Positions 1-12,300 of a DNA stretch of 64,000 nt are shown here, piece by piece; the first letter of the stretch is position 1, and each line of letters begins with the position of its first letter. The notes beneath the pieces are model-generated. The model was given only the letters and a program-made list of their open reading frames with translations. It ran no database searches and was not told the origin of the DNA. The position numbers were made by a program, and so were the translations under genes. The DNA comes from Aporrectodea caliginosa (Eukaryota > Annelida > Clitellata > Crassiclitellata > Lumbricidae). The stretch lies in assembly GCA_020284085.1 (NCBI GenBank), contig JACEVL010006403.1:1467501-1531500 (forward strand), given 5' to 3'.

Positions 1-299
1 TATGCATAAATATGTTATTTAGATTTCCAGTCTGGAGTGGCTAAAGACTGTTATGAACTGACTTCTTCAATAAATTACTATTATTTTTGCTTTCGTTTGA
101 ATCTCTGCTTGGTAGTGCATGCTTTTTCATACTGTTATAAGCATAGTGTATATATATTTTTCTTAGTAAAAATCTATATCAAAGATATTATGTTTTGTCT
201 TAAATCTAGCTAGAATCAATCATTTCTATTTACATGCAGCCATAATTTTGAGCATCATGATATTAATTAGAATAATTAAAAGGAAATGAAAATGAGAAT

Positions 300-857
300 A
301 AGCTGAAATTTCCCAAGAGTTAGTGGTAGGTTCCACTTTTGAGCTAAAGCGAAAATTTCCCATAAGTCATGAGTGGCAGATTCCACCATTGAACTGAAGT
401 GGAAATTTCCCATGAGAGTGGCAGATTCCACCCTTCAAATGTGGTGGAGAGTAGCCATGAGCAAGTGGCAGACTCCACCTTTCAGATAGGGTGGAGAGCA
501 AATGGTAGATTCCACCTTTCAGATAGAGTGCAAAGTTCCCAGTTATGATGGAATATTCCACCTAAAGTCAAGGGTGGAACTGGACCACCTTTGTATAATG
601 GTGTAAATATTTCCACCCTAGGGTGTTGTTTGTGGACCACCAACTTTAGTGGAGATCTCCACCTTTCCCGAAGGGTGGAAAGTACCGATCAGTGAGTGGT
701 AGATTCCACCTTTCAGATAAGATGGAAAGTTCCCAGTTATGATGGAATATTCCACCTAAAGTCAAAGGTGGAACTGGACCACCTTTGTATAATGGTGGAA
801 ATATTTCCACCCTAGGGTGTTGTTTGTGGACCACCAATTTTAGTGGAGATCTCCACG
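300..857. repeat. TTCCACC/GGTGGAA hairpin array with a duplicated 159-bp unit
   Basis: The stretch is built from many copies of TTCCACC and its complement GGTGGAA, often facing each other a few bases apart, so single units can fold as hairpins (for example around 660-680). A unit at about 503-661 recurs at about 698-856 (195-bp offset) with only a few changes. Short open frames on the minus strand here are by-products of the repeat. The mobile family is not recognised. Confidence 0.75.
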
Positions 858-939
858 ATTTTTTTTAACAGTGTATCCTATACGCAATCCGTATATTACA
901 TGGTTGTGATTGCTCTTCGCTTGTTTTGTTTCGTTTCAG

Positions 940-1164
940 TTTGACGAATCCTTACGTCTTGAGTTCGATCTCTATGATCAGCTACGTCGATCGAACAGCA
1001 TTGGCCCGATGCGTGTCTACCAGATCCAGCGAGGGGCCTTCTCCCGAGCAAGGGACCGCCAGCGAAGGCTAACGATGTCCTTGTCCAATCCTCAGTATAA
1101 AGTCCCGAGGGTCGTGCGAGATCCGGAATTTCTTGAACTGTTGATTGCGGAAATTCTAGTTTAG
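940..1164 (+). CDS. Possible terminal exon of an unidentified upstream gene
   Basis: A pyrimidine-rich acceptor (TTGTTTTGTTTCGTTTCAG) ends at 939 and is followed by 74 open codons and a TAG at 1162-1164. The stretch is richer in G+C than its surroundings and reads as an ordinary charged protein tail, beginning FDESLRLEFDLYDQLRRSNS and ending PEFLELLIAEILV. I do not recognise the family. It cannot belong to the tomosyn reading frame because it ends in a stop 5 kb upstream of that gene's ATG. It could be the last coding exon of a + strand neighbour whose other exons lie left of the window, or a chance open frame. A clear polyA signal was not seen just downstream. Confidence 0.4.
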   Translation, partial: FDESLRLEFDLYDQLRRSNSIGPMRVYQIQRGAFSRARDRQRRLTMSLSNPQYKVPRVVRDPEFLELLIAEILV

Positions 1165-1583
1165 TATGTACGAAAAAATGAAGACAGAGACAAAGCGACA
1201 AAGACATTGATAGAATATGGAGGCAGAGCCTGCCAGAGAAAGAGAAGAATGAAAGTGAAGAGGTAGGCCTTTACAGTATACAGCCACGGCCAGATTAAGA
1301 TCGAAGGCAAAACTTATTGTCATAAATGGCAGAATGATTATGGTTCAATTGTAATTGTGATTTTGTAATTGTAATTGTTATTTGTAACTTCTATCGCGCC
1401 AATGTCTAATGCACAAGGCATTAATCGATGGCGCACCAAAACCATAATCAGGTTAATATCCAGAACATCAGTCCGTAAGACAGAGTGTCTATAATGGATT
1501 AGAAATTTGAAGAGGCAAGTATTAAACTGAGAATAACATAAGCGACTATAGCTGAGCAGAACGAATAGGCCTACGTAAGTGAG

Positions 1584-2568
1584 CAGTGTTATTTCAGTTA
1601 TGGTTTTTCAGTTACAGTTACAGTTACAGTCACCTAATTTATGACTGTTTAGTTACAGTTATAGTTACAGTTAACTGCAATCAGATTTTTCAGTGTCAGT
1701 TTTTTTTATTCTTCAGTTTTTATTTTTCAGTTACAGTTAGGCCTATTCTTTTTCACATGTCATGGCTAACACACTGAAAACAAGTATTCTGAACATTTAC
1801 CAGAAATATTTTCACAGCAAATAAATCCGAGTTAACGTATTGTCGGTTAACTTTAAGGAAAACACGACGTTCCTGATTAACACTTCCTCTGTTTTGCTTT
1901 CTTACGCATAAATCCAAACTGCGAAAACAAGCTCAATTAGGCTATATGCTTGTTAAGCTGGCGCGGATAGGAGGTCTTTCACAAACATAATTATCCTTAC
2001 GTTGGCTATGCAGATGATTTCGAAGACTTTGTCGCATTTTTTCCGACTATTGGCGGCAATTGCCACACTCATGGTTTTCAGCGTCCTTGCCAGCAACAGT
2101 GCGAACACAACATCGACTCTTGTCGTCTGCGGCTTCGTAAGCAAACTATTCCCACACGCCACTTTCTACATTTCGACTGCTACTTGGCTTAAACATTGTT
2201 CTCGCAGTCATCGATTGTTTTACGATTTAGCACCAACGACAACACAACGAAAGGAAAAGGAACCAAAAGTGAAATGAGCATAGAAAACTGAAAAGGAACC
2301 GGAAGTGAAATGAGCATAGAAAATTGACCGTAGACTAGAGTAGGATTACCATTAAGAAATCAAAAAGTAAGTAAGGAAAAAAACTCATGCTTAATTTTGA
2401 AGCTAACTTTTGTTATTTTTCAGTTATACAGTTTTCGTTTTTCAGTTACTATTACAGTTTCAGTTATTCAGCATTTTTCAGTTTCAGTTACAGTTACAGT
2501 TAACTGCAAGACATTTTAAAGTTATTTTGCTATTTCAGTTTCAGTTACAGTTAATAGAAATAACACTG
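1584..2568. mobile_element. Non-autonomous hAT-like DNA transposon
   Basis: The ends are inverted repeats (CAGTGTTATTTC at 1584, GAAATAACACTG ending at 2568) and the element is flanked by a perfect 8-bp direct repeat, taagtgag (1576-1583 and 2569-2576). An 8-bp target duplication is the hallmark of hAT insertion. Both subterminal regions carry runs of CAGTTA (about 1605-1740 and 2420-2555), as expected for transposase-binding repeats. The 985 bp hold no transposase; the short open frames at 2002-2277 and on the opposite strand have no recognisable similarity and look fortuitous. Confidence 0.85.
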
Positions 2569-2954
2569 TAAGTGAGATAGTTCTAAAAGTTAGACCCAAC
2601 AACAGACAGAATTCCTTTACCATGAATAGTCAGGTATGACATACCGGCGCAAAAAATACCTGGTTGAATAATGATAAGTCTGGAGAATAGGGATCGATTT
2701 CTAATATTGTGGCTGGCCAGAGTTCAATATGTTATAAGCTGAGCCACAATTTGAAACCAATACTATGCTGAACATGAAGTCAATGCAAATATTTGAACAG
2801 AGTGGTTATTATGGTCATGTTCATTGTTTTGACTATTAGACTAGTACTGGCTGTAGCCATGAAGAGGTATAGAGCCACAAGTCATTACAAGGCAGAAAAG
2901 TTTTCCACTTGGTAAAAACGATATAGCCTAACCATGCAGCGATAGAGCAAATGG

Positions 2955-3108
2955 CTAGCCCTCTCACTTCTCCAGTTCCGTGAACGCCTTAGGACTTTGC
3001 TGTTCGCTGGCCCAGGCAGTGCAGGCACTGACGCCGGTTGAGAGCGCTGCTGTTTTTGAGCGGCGCTATATAAATGTTCGATAATATTACATTACATTAC
3101 GATTAGAA
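2955..3108 (+). mobile_element. LINE 3' end fragment (CR1/L2-like)
   Basis: Frame from about 2973 reads QFRERLRTLLFAGPGSAG followed by TDAG and a stop, like the C-terminus of a CR1/L2-type ORF2 (compare [10 protein letters not shown] at 15290). It is followed by a short 3' UTR with GCGGCGCTATATAAATGTTCG and an (ATTAC)n tail. The rest of the LINE is absent (5' truncated). Confidence 0.6.
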
Positions 3109-3964
3109 ATGGCCGTTGCAGTAATCGTAATTTCGAGATTTCTACGGAGCTCAAAAGCGAAGTCGCGGGAACCAGTTTCTTCATAGGCGCTCAGTCAAAA
3201 CAAAATCCATAGGAAGTACAGTTTGACCAGCAGCTTTACCCAATATGGATGCTGATAGGTGAGTGGTAATAATGATGGAAAAACCACATTAACAAGATCC
3301 TCTGCTCTGTTCCTGCCACACTGTATGCCATAAGAACCCTTAACGCGCATGGGGCCTCCATGTATATATAAATTAACAAATGCAATACAATACAATGAAA
3401 GACCACCAAACGATCACTAAAGCTACTATCATTTCTCGCACGATTTATGCCTCTGTCGCATGGCGGGGCCTAGCGAGTGTAAGGGACAAAACCCGCCTCG
3501 AGGGCTTCATGAACAGGCTCAGACGTGCCGGATATAGCCTATAGGCCCACATCCTGATGCCTGCCCAGTCCACACTGCCGCATTTCTCTGACTTTGCAAA
3601 TAAACAGCGCTGATGCGGAACGATCTGTCAGCCGACTCAAACTCATAAAGAGTAGGCGTAGGCCTACCACATTAACAAGATTCTACGTTATACAATGAGC
3701 GAGTAGGCTACAGATTGTCTGGGATTACGATCGGAAGGCAGTTCGCTAGTGAAGTGGATTATAACGAAGTATACACGATAGGCCTAACTTTGCCACAATG
3801 AAGCCATGACGAAAAAGGCTGTTGTTATTGGCTTGTGTTTGTACTGTTATAGTATATACTATACTATTACAAATTTACTATAAGTTACATGCCCCTTTTG
3901 GGTGTTTCAGTGTTTATATTTAAAATACAAAAATAAATAGTATAAGCATAATGAATATAAGAAT

Positions 3965-4050
3965 TATTCATTAATTCATTTGTTCAGATATTTTATATAG
4001 CGCCTTTTCAATAAACCTACTCAGAGGCGCTTTCTGCGCTAGCCCATTTG
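3965..4050 (-). mobile_element. LINE/SINE shared 3' tail fragment
   Basis: Reading the minus strand gives the local tail consensus: GCGCCTCTGAGTAG, then TTGAA, then GGCGCTATATAAAA and an AATGAAT repeat. It is the same tail as the LINE at 35709-36840, with no body sequence attached. Confidence 0.55.
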
Positions 4051-5395
4051 TCCTATTATGATGTTAAGTGTAATTAACCAACGAAAATATTAGGCTGCAT
4101 CAGTTAGCAAAACAATGCACAGCAGGAGCTAGAAGAGTCACCAGTGACGGACCCTCGCACACTCGTGGAACCAACCAACGGATTCTCGTCGAAAGCTGAC
4201 AGATGGCATGGATGTTCAAAGTTTCTGAGCCAAGTTGCGTCGATAGAGTGGAGCAGCCACAGGTTCGCACACACGATGACGCTGCCGACGAACTGCAGTC
4301 CCTCACTGGTGGAAGATGACGCGCGTCCGGCTATTCGTCGAGGCACAAGGAGTAGGCCTACGCAGAAAAATTTCGTCGTGTGTCCGTCGGTAGACTGAAG
4401 CGCCTCCAGTGACTGAAGGTCGAGGTCGTACCAATGGCCCGCGTCGGTCGTCCTCCACCGAGACGAAAACACTCGGCTACTGCATGCGGCGTAGGCCTAT
4501 AGTGCCTATATAGTAGGGCCTATACACGGTCCGTATGGATTAATTAATTGAAATTATTTATTTTGGTACCCGTAAGTGGGGCCTTTTGATGTGCTTGCTT
4601 CCTCTGATATTGAAACCTGGGCACGCCACTGTTTGCAATAATTAGCCTAGTAAAAACTATAAAGAGGCACATAGCCTATAGGCCTACTAGCTTGCCTATT
4701 TAAACACTATTTCAATAGCTTCTTTTACATTTATACTGTTATAAATAGTGAAGGAGGTCGACACACACTCAGGTCGTTATGAAATATTTAAATACTATTT
4801 AAGTAGTATGTAGGCTACTATTTAAATAGTACGGTGTCCAACACTGGGAAGCGTCAGGAATTTCCTTAATATTTGATCTGGAAGGCCTAGGCCTATGCAT
4901 GGTGATGACTCCTATTTTGGAAGTTAGCCTAAGGCAGAGGTGGTTTTCTGATCAGAAGCGGTCGGTACGCAATAGAAGAGTTAGGCCTACATATTACTAG
5001 TACAAGACAGCGTTTCTGACACTAAAACATTACATTTGATCATAAAATGCGTTCAGTTGAACTTTAGGCTACGGATTTTCGAAAGGAATCTATAATATTT
5101 ATTGTTCCTTGTGATTTTCGATCTCCTCGTGACACTAAAGGAAGGAGAGACAGTTTGTTTATTTGCTTGTTAATCCGCTACTGAGGATCGAGTGAATTGC
5201 TTATCAATTATTGGTCATTGTAAAAGAAAATCATCGTTGACCTTCGACCTTTTAATAGCTGTTAAAAATAACTCAGTGTTTATCAGATCCATATAAAATA
5301 GTGGTCGTGTGAGCAGCATGCATAGTTTACTCGCCGGTGTATAATAAAACCCAACTAAATGACCTATAGGCCTAGGGCCATAGGCCTACGTGTAG

Positions 5396-5545
5396 TAATA
5401 ATAATAATAATAATAATATCTTTTCTTTAATTTAGCGCCTGACAAACGCACTGCGCTGTACATTTACATGTTATGCAATTGAAACAATCTTAACTAGTTA
5501 ACTACTAACAGAACAGACAGCTTGTAATACACGGCTAGGTTTGCT
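5396..5545 (-). mobile_element. SINE fragment, (ATT)n-tailed family
   Basis: An (AAT)n run followed by TTTAGCGCCTGACAAACGCA and about 120 further bases that recur at 35039-35300 (minus) and, reversed, at 15518-15690. The tRNA-like head present at 35039-35300 is missing here. Confidence 0.55.
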
Positions 5546-6176
5546 GCTATTTCGATATAAATAAAGAAGCCTGAGAACTGCGTACGCAGACACATAAAAT
5601 ACACGAATCCTCCTCGTAATCGTGATCGTAAACTTCAAAATGTCTAAAGAACAACTTGAAAGCTAAGCGCAAGGTTAAATAATATTGCAGTTCAGACGAT
5701 CGTGAGTGCAGAAGGTTTAAAGTTGTTCCGAAGACGTGAGTGCAGAGGGTTTAAAGTTGTCCCGAAGACGTAGAGGCTGACAGGACAAAATAATATACAT
5801 ATGCTATACATAGGCTACGCGTACACATGTAGGCCTATAGCCTAAAATATGTCTGCCTGCCTGACTCAGGATCATGACCTCTGCCTTTCGATTCTGTTTT
5901 GATCGAGCGCCTGTGAATAAACTAGTTCTCGCGACTTCGCGTTTGTGGGCGCTGTAGAAATCTCGAGTTTACGATTACGATTAGTAAGAATACGATACGC
6001 GTCAGAGTGAACCTCTTTCTGCTGAACGTAAACTTTAATAAAGAACATACTTACTTACTTACTTACTTAACGTATGCTGACATATTGGAATTACTGAACC
6101 TCCTGTATTTAGTGTCTTGATGTTCGCTGGACACAACATATCCCAGGCACCCTTGCGGCGATTTCGTCGTTTCGCG

Positions 6177-6259
6177 ATGATTTTAATGGGAGGAGGAGGA
6201 TTGCTCGTCTTCTTTAAACGGATTAAATCGACAAATATCTAATGGATTTTCTCGTCTAA
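6177..6259 (+). promoter_or_regulatory. Two upstream ORFs in the probable tomosyn 5' leader
   Basis: An ATG at 6177 opens a 21-codon ORF ending TAA at 6240-6242. The last A of that stop is the first base of the next ATG (6242), which opens a 5-codon ORF ending at 6259, 35 bases before the main ATG. If transcription starts upstream of 6177 these could lower translation or allow reinitiation. The transcription start is not visible, so this is an inference. Confidence 0.35.
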
Positions 6260-6294
6260 TTTGGCCGCCGAATCCTGCACAGACTGAAGAGACG

Positions 6295-6396
6295 ATGAGC
6301 TGGTTTAAAATTCGGCCGGCGGTTCCGAAAAACGCTCCAAAGTTGGAGGCTGCCGTGGAAGAAACGCTGCAGTGCGAACACTTCCAAGTGGCGAAG
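6295..6396 (+). CDS. STXBP5: Tomosyn exon 1 (start codon)
   Basis: Residues 1-34, beginning [12 protein letters not shown] and ending [13 protein letters not shown], which matches the vertebrate stretch just before the first WD40 repeat. The ATG has A at -3. The donor (AAG/gtctct) is not strong. The usual family N-terminal VLDGL motif is absent, so another first exon may exist. Confidence 0.85.
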
Positions 6397-9300
6397 GTCT
6401 CTCTGATTTATACTGAAAATGCTAAGCAGTCGCTCTTATTTCTATAGCGCCAGAATATTTATAACGGTCCTCACAGAGGAGAGATTCGATTGAGCAGTAT
6501 GCCAATGGAAGTGGAAAGTGTCTGTCGAAGAGATCTTATTATGGGACCATGAGCCTGTCTGATGTGTGAGGTCTGTGGCCGGATAACAGATTCATACGAT
6601 AAATGATAAGTAGTAATTCCCAGGGGAGCGTTTAGTCTCCAAGTATTTAACTTTGAAGATAAAAGAAAAGATGAGGAAGAAAGAGAAACCCAGAAGGGCG
6701 GAATAAGTGCGTTAAATATCGCAACGGTTGATTATGGCTGTAAAGGGAACAAAATTATCCGAGAATTTTATAAATAATTGGCGCAAAATAAATGTCAGCT
6801 GTGAGCCTGTGATGCAACACTTAATAGTGCTGTTTCAATAGGGCAATCCATGCCGTTTGGATAATATGGTTTCTAAGATATTGAACTATGAGATGTAGAC
6901 ATATTCCAGTACCACCTATACATCAAATGTTTGTTTGAATTTAAAAGTGTATTGGTGCAGCTATCTAATTTCTCTTTGCATCAAGAGAATTGTCCAGTAA
7001 GGAATGTTTAGGCGTTTTCCATGTCGTCTTTTGCAAGCATATTACTGAAAGAATTTGCTGCTGTATTGGTTTGCCTTATTGTGTTAGTCGTGAAGAGAAT
7101 TCAAAGCTTTTATGTCAAGTAGTAATGCGTTGAACCTAAACTGCACTGCAGGAATGAAAAACCCAGCAAATCTGGCCATTATTCAATTCAATTCAATTCA
7201 AACAGTTTTATTGTTCCCCATCATAATTACAAAATACAAGTATCAACACTAGTGTTATTTAGGCAACAAACGGAGAGCCCTGAAGGGTCACAGGACCCAC
7301 TAACTAGGGCTACCTAAGTACCATATGATGTGGTGAAAATGACGGTTCATATACAGAGAACCAACAACAGATAATACACAAAAATCAAAACAAATTTAAC
7401 TAAGCGCTTTGTGTATTCCTGTATTATTCTAGTTTTCTTGTTGTATGTCTCTTTCGTGTTTGCCACTTTAGTATAATGAAGCTTTGTTATAGAGATTGTT
7501 ATGCTTATTGCGTTGTTCTTTGTGTTTCAGAAATTAAAAAGTTTAAGTACTGTAATATTTTAAGAGTTCTTGCTTGAAGTGAAATATAGTGTGATTCCTG
7601 TTAAAGGTATTTTATCAGGATCAAATTAAAACAGTGCTTCAAGCACCAATTATGCATCTGTTTTAAAATGCTAGACAAATATGATTCCAGGGCTGAATAA
7701 AGTGGTATCTATACTCATTGCTCAGAGGTATTTGTTTCCATTCCACTGGAAGTTCAGTGTTGCAATGTTGAATGGTAACACAGTGGCAGGAAGATCAGAA
7801 GGACGTGGGTTTGATACCCGCTAATCCCATAAGGTTGACTCAGCCTTCAACTCCATGGGGCCACTGTAAAATGAGCAGTAGGCCAGATGGGTACCTTGCA
7901 GGCTGCCATGCAGTTAAATTTATCTGTTACTACTGTATTGTGTAATCTTACTGCATACTTGTCAGTTTGAATTACTAAACAAATATTATTACAATTATAA
8001 AGCTGTGTTTGTTTATTCGGTGTCAACAGGTTGTTCGTCATGGCTTTCCATATCAGCCAACAGCCCTGGCCTTTGACCCAGTGCAGAATCTTCTGGCAAT
8101 TGGCACGAAATCAGGCTCCATTCGACTGTATCCTTTGACGCTCTTTAGTTGTGAAACCAGTGTGAATGTCCCCAACAGCAGTCACTTAGATATCGTGGTG
8201 GTAATATGGCAATATACCCACATGCGCTTCAGTTGTAGGAGGCTACAAATGTAGGACACATGGAGCACATTTGAGAATATGGTGAGAATAATGTCTAATT
8301 CTCACCATATATTCGACATGTAGGGTTGCCAGACATCCTGCAAAAGGAGAACATGTCCTCCTTTTTGGCCTCACATCCTCTGTCTAGCAAGCAAAGCTAA
8401 AAACCTGGAAAATGTCTGGCTTTTGCATGTTTGATGTTTGTTGTATTGGGCTAGATGTCATGGTGGCATATGACAATATTCCCATGTGCGCTTCATTTGT
8501 GGTACTCTACAAATGTAGGACACGTGGAACCCATATGAGAATGGTGTCCAATTCTCACCATATCTTCTACAATCTACATGTGATGTTGCGGTTGAGAGCT
8601 TGAGCCTACGTAGAATGGATTGTCATGAGTGTCTGAACTACAATATCATTTAACGATGTCATTTGTTTACTATAGCTAGCACGTGAATGAGCTAAGAGAG
8701 CGCTGCACTTGGCTATCAAGTTGTGCTTTAGGAATTTGGAGTTTACGATTACGACGATGATTCATATGTTTATGTGTTTGCATACGTTGTTCTCAGGCCT
8801 CTTTGTTTCTGTTTTAGTCAGAGGTAGATTTATGATTTGAAGTTGGGAGCGAGAGGAAACGGTATGGAGGTCTAGAGCATACATTAGAAAGCATAGAGAG
8901 TATATGTGACGCCAGGGGTCAAAACCCGTCACATGTCGGTTTCTGACCTTTTTATTTAGTCATATTCAACAATTAATTTGCTTCAAAATACTTTTTACAG
9001 AATAAAAATATCTTTTTTCTAACTGAAGTTATGCTCGTTTGATTCTTTCATTAGTATAGAGTGAGAAAATCGAATAATAGTTTTTGGAATATTTGTGTCA
9101 TCATAGTCCTCAGCATCCATTAATTTATTATGCTGCAATTTTACTGGGCAATAGAGGGCTATATTCTGTATCAAATAAAGCAAACGGCATCAAAATCGGT
9201 TTACTACTTTGCAAATTATAGGAAATTCACGGGCAACTGCTGAATTGAAAAATATTCTATATTTTTGACCCCTCTCGCCTATTTCAGCTTCTAGCTCAGT

Positions 9301-12300
9301 ATCTAGGAAGCGACAAGCAACGGGTTTTGACCCCTGGCGTCACATATGTGAGCCCATCATCCAGCCATCCTCTGAGATCACCAGTGTCTATTACTAATCA
9401 GAAATCTTCTATAGAGCTTTTGTAATATTGAAAACAAGAATAGAATACTTTATGCATGCATATGGTATCTTCAAATATTTTTCTTGTAGACTAGACTGAG
9501 TCTCCAGAGCATTGGCCTACATAAATGTTTACATTACAAGTCAAAAAGTTGCAGTGACTCACTTCAAGTTCATTTGGAGTAAAAACTGCCTAATCATGCG
9601 CAGCTCTGTAAACAGGTCCTCGGGCCGATCAATGACTTCTACCTGCTGCAGTGTATTGATATTGATGGGCAAACCTTGCAAAATCAATGATTATATAAAG
9701 AAGTGTACACCCACCACACAGATGGTCTGTTTGTCAGCAATATTATGACAGCTTTAGTAATGATATTGGTCTTCCACTTGTAGTTTAGTGCAGAACAATG
9801 CAGTGCAATAGGATGCAGTAAGCTGTGCAGTGCAGAAGACATTTAAATTGAGAACTTGACCCACAGATTTGGTTAAGAGTTATTTGGGTATAGCTGTTGA
9901 GGTTCTTATAGCTGAATAACTGGGGAGTCCTCGGGCTAAGTTTTATATTCTGATGGTCTTTAATGAGCAGTTACAGTTTCTGTCGATCCTGAATAACTCT
10001 GATATTGTTTTGAAATCAAGGACCTGTCCAAAGTCAGCACCGCAGAGTGATTAATGATTAACTCATTAACACCTTGCCTTGGTTGTAAATTGTGCTGGAA
10101 CTGTACATTCAGTGTTTGCTAATTAGTCATCAAGTGTTCAGTCTGTCATTGTATTACTCTTATTTGGATTGCTGAGGAGCAGTTTCCTTGATATATGAAC
10201 ATCTAATTACATGACAATTACCTTGGATTATGCAGACCCACCATCTAATGTCCGTCCCATAGTTTATGAACTGATGCATATTTAATTGTTATTTAGTCAG
10301 CAATGTTATCATTCAGTGAACACTGACTTGTTTGCATTGCTGTAAACCTAGCAGGAACTTGTTCTGTATTTTCTGTTGAGATTGTCAGTTCAAGTAGGCA
10401 GTTTATTTGGGCCATGTAGTGCAGTGGAGATGATAAATGACGATACCTTTTAAAAATGCCCTCGGGGTTGTTATCTTGGGCCCGATGAATTGAATAGGAA
10501 CTGTGGTCTGCCTTTTGCCCACTCTCATTTATTAAGATTTAGTCATGAAACTGTTTCGTCTGGTATTTCCCTAAACTTTCTGAATACCAGATGTTCTGTG
10601 TGTATGATTTTGCACTTGGGTATGTCAGTCTTCTGGTAACTTCTAGGAGCTTGTCGTTTTCTCACGGGCATATTTATGGGGTGGTTTTACGGGTTCAAAG
10701 CCCCCCTCAAATAAGTTTCCGAAATTTTTTTATATGCTTTTACATACGAAATACCAAAAATGTTATTTTTGCGAACCAGTTCCAATGGAAACCCCCAATA
10801 TCTTAAAAACCCCTCCGACATGTTTTTTTCTGGCTCCATGCTATGCATTTTCTCATCTTTTATTTTATTTATTCAAGACAATTAGAATTTCTCTCAGTTT
10901 GTGTAAATTTGGCTACACTGGAAATATCACCTGCTCTGAGTTTAGCCAGCATTCTGCCGAAACTGAGTTCACCTTAGTTCATGTTACCTTTTGACAAACA
11001 CGTTTAGGTTCATTTAACAGATTTTACGTAAAAGTTTCCAAAAAGTAGCTTTCAAGTTCAATACTATACCATTTGAAAAAAATTGTAACACTCCAGTTTT
11101 AGGTATCGTATTATATCCTGTGTTTTCGTACTGAAGAACTTTGCCATGATTTTTATTATCCTTTGTGTTGGTTATAATGCTGTGGGTGAGAAAGGGCATT
11201 CTTTTACCCATGGGTGAAGTCTTGTAGATGGAGAATTGTTAATTACCTTTGTCTTAGTTGATGTTAAGACTTTTGGGACCAAAGGACCACATGCCGAAAC
11301 TGGTTTGTGGAGGCAAGTTGCAAAATATCTGATGCCCCTACCATTTGTTATAGTGATCACCAGTTTTGAACCTGATTTAGCAGCTGCAAATTGTTTAAAA
11401 TGCTGATGACTTTTTTCTGAGTTTAGTCATCCACCTTGACTGAAAAGTTTTTAACTTGAATTCTTGACTTTTCCTATTGTACCAAAACATTTGCCCACAA
11501 TATTTTCATATTGGTTTTTCATGCTTTCGATTTTTTTTCTGGCAGCAACCCTTTCTGAAACTGGAATATGGAGGCAATTTCAGTGGTGTGCATCCCCCAA
11601 AATCAAACAGAAGCCCATGTCTGTATTGCCTCTACCCTTTGTTCTATGATAACAAGATATATTCTTTGAATGGAAGTGAAGTTAGATGTAATGTAATGAC
11701 GACAATTTATATAGCATCATCAGTTTGCTACTAGAGTCAAGAGGTGATGAAACACCCACAGCTGCTGCCATATGGATGGATGGCTGTTAGAGGTTATGGG
11801 AGCTGTGGCAGTAAGAGATGTCAGACTTTCACTCTGGCAACCTTAGACAAGGATTTTTCTGGAGCTTTGCTTGGCTCTTCCTTATGTCAACAATACAAGA
11901 ACATGTTGTTTAATGATACCCTTGTGCTGTCAAGTGGAAAGTGCCACTTAGGAGTTTCCGTGGAATGCGGCTATAACAACACGAAATTATATTAAATTAC
12001 ATGATAGTCGGTGTCTCCTAGACACACTCTTCAAAGGACAAGTTCCGTCCAACCCACAGACAGGGTGCTTCTCACCCATGGTTTACTTTTTCAATCATTA
12101 CTACATTCCTGTAGGCTGACTTTTAATACAATTTTACAATTGTGACATTGTTGTTTTTATGTTTTGTAATATTGTCTTTAAGCTCCTTCTTCAGGTGTGA
12201 TGTTATATATCTCCATGTAATGCCGTGTAATCATAGTTGTTCCATAGTTTTCACCAGCGAACCTGAATGTTTTTGTGGTGTACATATAATTCGTGTGCAC

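Larger units (their letters stand above)
2577..6176. other. Intergenic region between the upstream exon and tomosyn
   Basis: No supported gene. Besides the LINE pieces listed separately it holds many copies of the palindrome TAGGCCTA (for example near 3661, 3781, 4354, 4491, 4884, 4982, 5367 and 5831). A GC-richer, CpG-containing stretch lies at about 4100-4490 with overlapping open frames on both strands (122 codons on the minus strand), but nothing recognisable. An (ACTT)n run sits at 6046-6068. Confidence 0.6.

Noticed and set aside
4104..4472. 122-codon minus-strand open frame in a GC-richer stretch
   Set aside because: Overlapping frames are open on the other strand too, no domain is recognisable and no splice or promoter signal supports it. 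Kept only as a note on the intergenic region.
8128..8254. Continuation of exon 2 into an open frame of about 40 more codons
   Set aside because: Similarity to tomosyn stops exactly at the gtatcc donor and resumes in exon 3 with the right phase.
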